From positions 124,001 to 188,000 of the forward strand of contig JALJCO010008701.1 in NCBI GenBank assembly GCA_023101725.1: 64,000 nt of DNA, given 5' to 3'. Every line of letters starts with the position of its first letter. Positions within the stretch are counted from its first letter, which is position 1. Source of the stretch: Atherinomorus stipes. Lineage: Eukaryota; Chordata; Actinopteri; Atheriniformes; Atherinidae. The notes beneath the pieces are model-generated. The model saw nothing but the letters and a program-made list of their open reading frames with translations, was not told the DNA's origin and did not search any database. Below are positions 1-10,500 of this stretch, piece after piece. Position numbers and translations under genes: made by a program.

Positions 1-2840
1 CTCAGACAGCTATTTAACAGCCAGCTGTGACACCCACACAGCGCTGTATTCACACATTTAGAGCAGCTGAGCTGCACAGCCCAACCCGCAATTACACATA
101 CGCAGATCCGACGTTAACACTCATATCGCGTTCACATGCAAACACTGATCAGCTCTGAGGAACCAATAAGAATTAAGCTGGATTTTTGCAGTTGACTTCC
201 AATTATTCATATTGATATCTACAGAGTATTCATCAGAATTTAACATAAACAAAGCTGAATCATCTTTAACAGACTTCGCTAACAGATGATGCTTGGCTGT
301 TACTGTGTGATCCTCACACCCCTACTTGTTGTGGGGCTGTTAACCTGCTAAGGCTTTGTATGAGAAGAGGACACACACACACAATATCATCACTTTTGGG
401 TTTTTACAAACACTGAATGGATTTTTTTTCTTTTACGCCACAAAAAGCCAAGTGACGGGAAAAAAAGGTGGTTGTTTTACCATTATTGCTCATGCTCCTC
501 TATACACACACACACACATGGCAAGAGCAGAGGTGAGTTTAAGATAATGTGTAGCCCGGAGCTAAAAGGTGTTGTGCTCGACCACAGCTCCACTGTGGGA
601 ACATTGGATTAAATCCATTTAACATGTGTGGATAATGTGGATAAGCAATAGAATATCATCTCAGATACTTCATTTGCATTATCATTATATCAGCCGCATA
701 AAATGGACTGAAAATAATTGATAGATTTTATTGCTGTTGTTTGGATTTATATTCCATCCAAACAAAAGCAGAAACTGTAACAAAGTAGTATCAATAAATA
801 TGAATATTTATGTCCAGATCCCAACAAACATAAACAGTTTACTACAGGACTGAGTCACAATTGTGTGCACAAAATATCTGTTTGTTGCATCCTCAATTTC
901 CATCGATCTATGACAGCCACCTCTGTGTAAAATGTCAACATTAATATATTTGACAGAGCAGAGATAGAATGAATAATGCATGTTTAACACCATTCATCCC
1001 CACAAAGCTTGTGTTTCCCATTGCATGTGAAGTAACAGTGACTGAGCAGGCGCACGCTTGTGAAATTACCCGAGGTGATCGAGACACACGCCAGAGAGCA
1101 CGCTGGAAAGAAACGTGTGCACCCAAATGCACCAAGCGTCCATTTTCCCCACCTCAAATACAGCAACGCTTGGCCCACTCCGATCATCCCTGAGATTCAT
1201 GTGGTTGGTGTGGAGATGCTGAACTTCCCATAAAGTCAGCACTTTCCTCACTGGGGACATATAAAAACCACTGCCATTTACAGCAAACGTGAGCAGTGAC
1301 TGCAGCATGATTGATGGCTGTTTAGACTTAAAGGTTGAACATAAAGCTGAAGGCAGTCATGCTTTCTACTCACATGTGCACATCCACTGGTAGGCTTTAG
1401 AGTCAACACTTCAGTAGACTACATAATATTGTGACATTTACATGCCTGCACAAAACGGCAATTATGTTGTTACTTTTAATTAATGATCTTGGCTAACTGT
1501 TGCCTGCTCTAAACAATCACTACATTGTTATTAATCTATCATTTGATGTACATAAATGCAATGAGAAAAAGTTTCTTAACAGGTAATTATAATCAATATC
1601 CATGCATTCAAGTTGGAGATCTGTATGTATGTACGGGTTATCAGCTTTGCAAATGACAGAACTTAATCAAAATGGAGCCATCTCTCACCTCTTTATCGCA
1701 AGAAAGCATAATTTGTGTAACTGTTTATTAATAAAGTCTAAAAATGATTTACAATAAGATAAAAATTTGTCCACAAACTTGTTCAGCTACACAAAGTAAA
1801 CAGATGTGACTGATGATCGCCAGCCTAAGCAAACCTCCCTAACATTTCAACACCACTATTACCTGTCACATCATGTTTAAGGTGTTGCCCTGATCAGCTG
1901 CAGAGTTGCTGCTTTGATTTCCACAGCAACCATCGTTTCAATACAAGATAACAGCAGGATGCAGCTGTGATATAAATGAGTGATGCTGTGAGCTCAGTTT
2001 AAATGTGAACCTGAAAAACTGTCCCACCGGTTGTCTCAAAACAATACAAGTGTTGGAGGCTTATGATTTATATATTGTGTGAGGGTTTTGGCATTAACAC
2101 CCAAAATTGATGAGAAAATTTAAATTTTGTCATGCTTAGTCAAGATACTGTCATTGTCAAAGGGTATATCTTTCATTTAGCTGCACAAAAGACATCTAGA
2201 CATGAAACAGCAGAAATAACATACGATAGATGTCAATGATAACACTTCATAAACAGGGCGGTGGTGCTGTTCATGATTTCCCAACAGTAGTGTGCCACTT
2301 TTTTGTTGCTGTATGTATTTGGGTGTAAATGATAAAAAAGAGACTTTAAAATAAAATACGTTGCATGGTACCGGTGCTTGTTTAGCTGTAAGGTATCACT
2401 GCTTACCTGTCAGCTCCATGTATACTTATACTTGCTGAAACTGGGATTTTCTGGCTTACAGTAAACGGCAAAGGGGACATCTGACAAAGACAAACTGAAT
2501 TGTTTTCTGCATGTATGTGTATAAAATATGGTCTGAATTTATGCCAAAAGCTGGAAAAGATCAGTGTAACATGTATTTAAAAAAATAAACATCTCCTGTG
2601 GAGATGGTCAAACATCCTAGCTTCATCCCAGAATGTCTATTTACACCAGCCAATTATTTAGTAATATCAGCCACATATGATAACATACTGCCCTATGTGC
2701 GTGCTCTTTCCATGATTTGGTTTGCTTCTAGTTGGTCTGGGATGTACCTTCATACATGTTTACTTCCCGCTACACAGTTACACGTCCTGTATGTCTCGTG
2801 GATAACTTCACCTGTTCTCCTCATCCATTAGTTAGCTACT
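1..2840. other. Gene-poor AT-rich stretch
   Basis: I see no exon with convincing splice sites or a recognisable protein segment on either strand. There are short CA tracts near 370 and 510. If the exon at 2990-3122 is real, this would be part of its first intron. Confidence 0.4.
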
Positions 2841-2989
2841 AGCCTAGCTTACCAATTCCTTGCTAGCAGAGATGAGTCGGGACTTTCTGTTCACAGCAAT
2901 AGAAGAAGAAACGCGGGTAAAGATGGATGAAGGGGAAATTAAACGAACATGACAGGCATGAAGGACTTCACAGATAAGCGGTAAATTAC

Positions 2990-3122
2990 CCATGTCTGCT
3001 GCGTCCATCCCGTAGCTAACCCCCACAACCGTGTCCGCATCATCGGATGCTGCGGCCCCGGACAGCGGGCTCCCTTCCCTGGCCTCCGACAGCCCGACCG
3101 CTCCCTCGGCTGCTGCTTCCAT
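2990..3122 (-). CDS. Candidate first coding exon of an unrecognised minus-strand gene
   Basis: An ATG at 3122 opens 44 codons beginning MEAAAEGAVG, rich in Ala, Gly, Ser and acidic residues. It is followed by a plausible donor (G|gtaatt, phase 1) at 2989. The exon lies in a local CpG-rich patch (about 3000-3400), as first exons often do. No continuation is visible between here and position 1, so the rest of the gene would lie outside the window. In human the gene beyond GPX4 is SBNO2, but this peptide does not resemble what I know of SBNO2, so no symbol is given. It could also be a chance ORF in a CpG island. Confidence 0.35.
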
Positions 3123-4270
3123 TCAGCCTCCCGGAGGAAAAAAATAAAGGCAAGCCCTCCGAATGACAGACCCACAGCGAAGGCGTAATCCAGGTGAGAG
3201 TATGGAGGGACGTGCTGTTTAATTTGTCACAATGAATAAATGGGAGAATATGCGAGTTATCCGCAACGGTTCCTTCATTAGTGCGGTGTGTCCTCACGAC
3301 AGCGGCTCACAGCCCGCTCCTCCCTGGTCGGCTGCGCTGCACTTGCTGCTGCTACTGTGTTGCTGCCGCCTGGTTTTGTACTGGTCATGGATAATGTGGC
3401 TCCATCTGTAGGCGGGTGAGGGAACTGCAGTCAGACGCTGTTTATTTTGGCCAATTTAACATGATGATTACAGTGAACTGGTGAAGGCAGAATACAAGAT
3501 GACACTTTCATTATTATTATCTTTTTGTGTCAATATTAATGTTGCACAGGATCAACTTTAATATTGTGTCATACTTTTACAAAAATAATGGAAGTTTACA
3601 TTTTTTATAGAAATATTTTCAAAATCTCCATGAAAAGTCTCCAAGTTAAAAAGCTGCATATGTGAAGATATACTTTTGATGATTTGCAAATTAATTTCTA
3701 AATTTACATTTTAGTGCAGCAGCTGTTTTGAAAATTATGTTATGTAATTGTTGAGCATCTTCCCAGTAAGTTCTCTCTTTATTCTCATCTGTGGGCATTT
3801 ACCAGTTACATTTGTATGGGCTGTAGCTAATTCACATCAGAATCAACATCTGTGATTTCAGTCTTTAACTATACATGATGTCACAACTTACTGAACAATT
3901 TTAAAGATAGGAAATAATTATTTGTAGAAAAAAAAATAATGAAGCAAAAAAAATTTCCTAACCTTTTAACTACTTTTAACTAACTCCCAAATTTTCCCTT
4001 TGGGGGATAAATAAAGTATCTATCTGATGACCCTGAGGGAAAATCTTTTGAACCCTTGTTGTGTCCTGACATTCATGTTAGGAATCACAAATAAAAGCTG
4101 CTGCCCAAAAAATGTTTTCATAATCAAAGATTTCCACTCACACTGATATTTGTATCTATATCTAGCGAGGATAAATACCATAAACAAAATATCATCTGAA
4201 AAAAATAAAATTAAAAAAATCAGTGGAGTTTGAGAAAAAAAAAACAACACAACTTCAGGTTTCTAAAATA

Positions 4271-4276
4271 TTTAAT
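4271..4276 (-). promoter_or_regulatory. gpx4: Candidate gpx4 polyadenylation signal (ATTAAA)
   Basis: ATTAAA on the minus strand lies about 90 nt downstream of the SECIS hairpin and about 280 nt past the gpx4 stop. The spacing suits the 3' end of this transcript. A hexamer alone is weak evidence. Confidence 0.4.
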
Positions 4277-4354
4277 GATGTGTTCAGGGATTTTTTTCTC
4301 TTTCGCTCCAGGGAACCAAATGGATTTAAGTTTTGTAATCGTCCCAGCAGGTTT

Positions 4355-4425
4355 GCACGCCATTTTCATCAGGTCTGCCCTGTCCGCCATGCGGGTTTAG
4401 GGACATACCGTCACTGGTCTGGGGT
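4355..4425 (-). ncRNA. gpx4: SECIS element in the gpx4 3'UTR
   Basis: The element directs selenocysteine insertion at the gpx4 UGA. Read on the minus strand, the 5' core GTGAC (4410-4414) faces the 3' core CTGAT (4368-4372). The helix between them pairs GGT with ACC and TGTCCCT with AGGGCA. An apical AAA is followed by a mini-stem CCGC/GCGG, which is the type II shape. The quartet reads GUGA where most SECIS elements have AUGA. Position in the 3'UTR of a UGA-containing GPX gene makes the call strong. The outer helix limits are approximate. Confidence 0.85.
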
Positions 4426-4553
4426 GGACGCAAACTATATCCATAGGTTCTTGGAGAGGGGGAGAAAGAAGGGGGAACACTGATGGTAAGACAGAATGAA
4501 TTAAATAAGTGTACAAGTGAAGTTACTGAGACATCTGGTATATTTGAAGAGTT

Positions 4554-7500
4554 TTAAAGGTATTTAGGAAGATCCTTCTCCACCACCTGGAAAAAAAAAA
4601 ACAAGAATTGAAGATGGCGTCAGTCGCATATCCTGATGAAACTAATAAAAACTAAAGCAACACAGTAGCTTATACAGTATATGCAGTTAGAATGAATTTA
4701 TGAATAATTTCCTGGAAATCATGTAAGTTTATGAAAGGAATATCTGCTATGTTAAAAAAGACCGTTATCAGAATTTGTTAATTTGTTTGTACAGAGCTGC
4801 AGACAGCATCAACAGCCTGTTACAGTTTATATCTATTAAGTATACTTCAGTATTTATGGCAAAGAGGAGAGTTTGTACATACACTTGGATCATCCAGAGG
4901 ACCGTATCTCTTCATCACCTGCCCCTCTCTGTTAATCAAAAACTACAGGCACACCAAAAGAAAGTCACTCAGCATGACATTTAAGAAAGGATTTTTGCTA
5001 TTTTTTAACATCATATTACATGAATTCATTCTACATCATCCTCCACTTCACAAGCATCTACTTATATAATTTTTAACAGGCCATTCTTATTCTATATTAG
5101 GCTCTGTTGTTTAGATTATCCAGATGATAATATTTACCTTGGTGAAATTCCACTTGATGCCACTGCAGAAATGAAAAAAAAGATGTGTTAGAGATAATTG
5201 ATTCCATTCAGCCATGATTCAAATTAAGCTTTTATTTGAGCGACTGCAATACATGTCTTCATGTGTTCCTACTACAACAAACCTGACTCAGATTCATAAA
5301 CTTCCAATCCTTATCAAGTTCTTTGCAAGCCTGTTAATTAGCCAATCATTTGAATTAGGTGTGAAAAATTAGGGTTGCCTCCAAGACATGCGGGGCAGTG
5401 GGTCCTGGGGACTGGAGTTGGGAAACACTGCTCTAAATCAATCATCAACCATGTTTTAAATAAATGTTACATCATTACAGAGTCCATGAACCCTGGTCAA
5501 AACACTGTATGTTCAATTCCATCCAGCTTTATTTGTAGAGGCCAATTCATGACAAAGTCCTCTCAAGGCACTTTCAAAAACAGTCCAATTCAATTCAGTT
5601 CAATGGGCTATATGCACAACCCCCACTACTTCCAGAATTTAGTAGTGCTCCTCTGTTTCCTGTCTCTCATTACTGGACAAACTGATTAATCCAGGTGTGT
5701 CTGGCCATTGTCGTTGTGGTAACTGAAATCAGGCACACCTGGATTAATCAGTTTGTCCAATCATGAAAGATAGGAAACAGAGGAGCACTACTAAGTTCAG
5801 GAAGTAGTGGAACTGTGCATGTAGCCCATTTAGGACTGGGTGTTATTAAAGTATAACTTTCTTTTTTTTTCCAACCTGGACCTTATTTCTAGGAGATTAT
5901 ACGTGCATTTACTCAGTGGTAAAATCCCTGTATCACTTTGACCCCTTCAGATGATATTTCGTTGAGTCGCCCATATAATGGAAGAGGCGGGGCAGCCTTT
6001 ATTTAAGACATTATCTGCAGCAAAACTCCTTCATTTCATCAATGCTTTAAGTAGAATGAACAAACGAACGAGTACTGTTGTCCTGTGAGTTCAGAATTAG
6101 CTCTCCATTAGTTATTTGGGGCTTTCTCCACTTTCTCCACGATCGGTGAGCTACCCAACAACAAACCGCAATCCGCAAACCTGAACTCACAGGAAGATAG
6201 TACTCGTTCGTTCATTCATCCATTCTACTTAAAGCATTGATAAAATGAAGAAGTTTTGCTACCTTATAGAGGCTGCCCTGTCTCTCCCATTACATGGATG
6301 TGCACCGAAGGGCGACTCAATGAAATATCATCCGAAGGAGTCAAAGTGATACAGAAATCTTTTACCAGTGAGTAAATGCAAGTATAAACTCCTTGAAATA
6401 AGGTCCAAGTTGGGAAAAAAAAAGAAGAAAGTTGTCCTCTAAGAACCTCACGATTCAATTCGATTTCGTTTCTTTGGGTTGTGATTCAATCATCTTTCGA
6501 TTTGATTCAATATTGCTGAAATTGTTTTTATATTGATTCAGTAAGAAGTTGGAACGCTGTTGTGAATTTTTAAATATTAATTTTCATACCCATGTGAACG
6601 TATATCGTATGCAACCTCATATTTTTGGGTAGTAAAATATCTGAACATAAAACACAGTTGTCATTTTGGTGTTGTATGATCTAACGTGGTCTTCGTCCAT
6701 TCATGTCGTTCATTTATTTTCTGTGCGCTCATCCAGTTCAGGGTCGCGGGGTCACTGGAGCCTTTCCCAGCAATTATCAAGCGAGAGGCAGGGTACACCC
6801 TGCACAGTTTGCCTGTCTGTCCAGGGTCAACACCGAGAGACAAATAACCACTCAAGCTCACATTAACCCCTTCATCCATACAATGTAAATAACACGCACA
6901 GTGCCCCCCCACAGGTCAGGAGGTGAATAGATTCAGAGGATTTGCTGAATCGATACTGAATTGCACAGAAAAGTATTGCGATTAGGGATGGGCATTTTAG
7001 GTCATTTTCAAAGTTGATTAGTCAGGCAAACCCAAATCGATTAGTTGTGACGTCATCAATAATTTAACGAAAAATACTTTATTCCCAAAGGAAAATTGTA
7101 AAACGTGTGTGAGATCTTATCTATATATTGGGTGTTTTCCATACATCAGTTTTTTTTATCTTGTTTGTTTTATTTTACCATTGTGTGGTGGCTGCTGGTC
7201 GCGCTGATGTTTACTTAGCATAATGCTACGTGAAGTAAACATTGCGCCCACAGGAGCATCAAGTAACAAGAAAACCAGTTATTTTCCTCATCTTCCAGTC
7301 CAGTCCAGTCTTTTTGCTCCTGAAGCAACATTTCTATGATGTCTTAGTAACTGTGCTGCTCTCCACTGTGAAAGCTCCGACATAAGCAGCTGTTAAATTT
7401 CCTGCCCTGTGGTGTTTATTGATGGTAGCGAAGACGTTCCCTGCTAAACAGTTTCCCACAGCTATTGCCACTGTGTTCTTTTCTCTCCTGCCGCGGCCCT

Positions 7501-10500
7501 CCACTCTGACTCGCGGGCATTCACAGTGCATCGCTCCTTCGGGGCCGCGCTGTTGTTTGACCAGCGCTGTATACACCAGCATGTCTCCGCACAATGAGGC
7601 ATAATTCATAACAAATGACTTTTAAAAATAAACATCGACTTTGTGCGGCATTTCGATTAATCGATTACTTGTGCACAACCCCTAATTGCGATGCGTCGAT
7701 TAATAAATATTTTTACTCACCCGTTGTTTAATTCAATCCATCATAGTCAAATTAGAATTACAAAAAATCCATAATTTGATCTACGTTAGTCAAATTAATT
7801 TCAAATTAATTTAATTAATGATTCATTTTATAGTCCAATTTAATAACAGCTGTGTTCATATAAAACAATGAATAAAAAAATAACATCCACTAAGGAAATT
7901 AATGGATACATACAGTAAATGACCATTGCTTCAGTTTAATCCCCATCCTGAGCATGCATGAGGTGCAATAAGAGGGAAAACATCCTGGTTAATCTACTCT
8001 AAGCCCCTGTCCCAATACCCACCCTAAACCCTACACCCCTGTAAGTGCGCACTTGGCAGAAGTGCACATTAAAGGGGAAACTTCGTTTTGTTTCAATCTG
8101 GACCTCTTTTCTAGCATGAAGTATGTTCATTCACTCACCTAGACAGTTTTAGTGCAACTTGAATTCATTCGGGAAATATTTAGATCCACTCCAGATCAGC
8201 GTATGTCCAAAATAATGGAAGTGATGGGGCAACCGTGTGCAGCCTCTAAATAAGGCATTATCTGCCACAAACTCCTTCATTTCACTAATGTTTTGCTACG
8301 AAACATTAGTCGGACCCCTCCTCCGAGCTTGGAGCGGGTTTTTTTTGGTGATTCGTCCTTATTTACAGACATTTTTACAGAGACAGCTTTGGTGACGTCA
8401 CTATTATGCGACACCATAACAAGTAAAAATCTGTAAATAGGGACGAATCACCACGAAAAAGCTGCTTCGTGCTGACAGGGGGGTCCGACTAATGTTTCAT
8501 AACAAAACATTGGTGAAATGAAGCAGTTTGTGGCAGATAATGCCTTATTTACAGGCTGCACGTGGTTGCACCATTACTTCCATTATATCGGACATACGCT
8601 GATCTGGAGTGGATCTAAATATCTCCCGAAGGAATTCAAGTTGCACCAAAACTGTCTGGGTCAGTAAATGAACGTATTTCATGCTAGAAAATAGGTCCAG
8701 ATTGAAAAAAAACGAAGTTCCCCTTGAAGGGTTGCAGTGTGCAGGTTGCAAGTGCAAGAAAATGGCAGAATTGGGACAGGGATCGTTCCTCCATCATCTT
8801 GCACCACAACGTCATTTTATGTCATTGCTTCCAAACTCAGCTTCATCTCTGTTCCTGGTGAAGAGACGTCATTTTCAGACATAAACTGGATAAAGTTCAC
8901 TTCATCTGTAATATGTTATTAAATCCACACATGTTTGATTAATAAATAAAAGAATTACTCAACGAATTTATGTAAGGTGACTGTATAATTTCACCAGTAC
9001 AGGGATGACTGTTACATTCTAAACAAATGTATAATAATGATTAAATTGTCTGCTCTGTGACTGTTATTGTTAGCATAGAATGTCCACATGTCCATAAAAA
9101 CATGTATGTCAGGTAAACAGGTCTCCCTTGTTAAAGACGCTGCGTCTCACTGGGACTTACCTATGTAAATAAAGTTTAAATAAAAATCAAATTCAGCTAC
9201 TTTTATCAGTAAACTGATAACTTTCATTATTCAAATGCTTTGAATTCCAATATTCAAAGTATATTTCAAAATAACAGGGCAAACTTCAGTAATTATTTCA
9301 CCTACAGCATAAAAGATGAAATACACTGCCTGGCCCAAAAAAATGTCGCCACCTGGATTTAGCTAAGCAAATAGGTACGAGCCTCCTATTGGATAATTAC
9401 TGCATGGGCGATTATCTTTCAGCTGGCAACAAGTTATTTAATTCCAACTGGTGCAATGACTTGCTTCTCATTTCCTAAACAACCATGTGGAAAGACACAT
9501 CCGTGGTCTTGGAAAAGATGTTAGTCTGTCTGAGAAGGGTCAAATCATTGGCATCAAGAGGTGAAAACATCTAAGGAGATGCAGAAACTACTGAAACTGG
9601 GTTCAGAACAGTCCAACACATTATGAAAAACTGGAAGGATAGTGGACCATCGTCTTCCAGGAAGAAATGTGGCTGGAAAGGCAGATGAGGTGATGCAGCA
9701 TCATGCCTAGTGCTGCTATATGAGCCTGTGGGGGCAGTGTGATGATCTGGGGTTGCTGCAGTTGCTCAGGTCCAGGTTCAGCAACAGTATGAGCTCAGAT
9801 GATGAGGTCAGCTGATACCTGAATATACTGAATGACCAGGTTATTCCATCAATGGATGTTTCTTTCCTGATGGCACGGCCATATTCCAAGATGACTGTGC
9901 CAGAATTTATCGGGCTCAGATTGTGAAAGATGGTTCAGGGATCATCAGACATCATTTTCACACATGGATTGGCCCCCACAGAGCCCAGACCTGAACCCCA
10001 TTGAGGATCTTTGGGATGTGCTGTGGTCAGACTCTACAATCATCATCAAGATCTTGGTGAAAAATTGATGCAACAGGATGCAAATAAATCTGGTGACATT
10101 GCAGAAGCTTCTGGAAACACAGCGAATGCTGCCGCAATCAAAGCTAAAGGCGGTCCAACCAAATGTTAAATGTTTGACCTTTTTTTTGTTGGCGACGTTT
10201 TTTTTGGCCGGGCAGTGTATTTCAATATTTACATCTGAAATGGCATTTTTTTCACCACAGGCAGGAGCTCATTCACCAAACATGGACATGTTCCGCCTTT
10301 ATGGTTCAAAACGTCACATGCAGCAGTGAATTATGCTTCGGGGAAGTCTGCATGGATGCGGACTTCACTGAAGTGTGGATTGAGGCTACAAAGGGGGAGT
10401 GACGGACTTCTGTCCTCGAGCAACCCTGGAGAATTGAGACACACTTCAATCCCTCAACGGGAGTGTGCATTCTGGGGTGCGAGGATGGAAGTACGGGTAT

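Noticed and set aside
4223..4483. 86-codon plus-strand ORF
   Set aside because: It is antisense to the gpx4 3'UTR and covers the SECIS. The peptide is unlike any protein I know and has no gene context.
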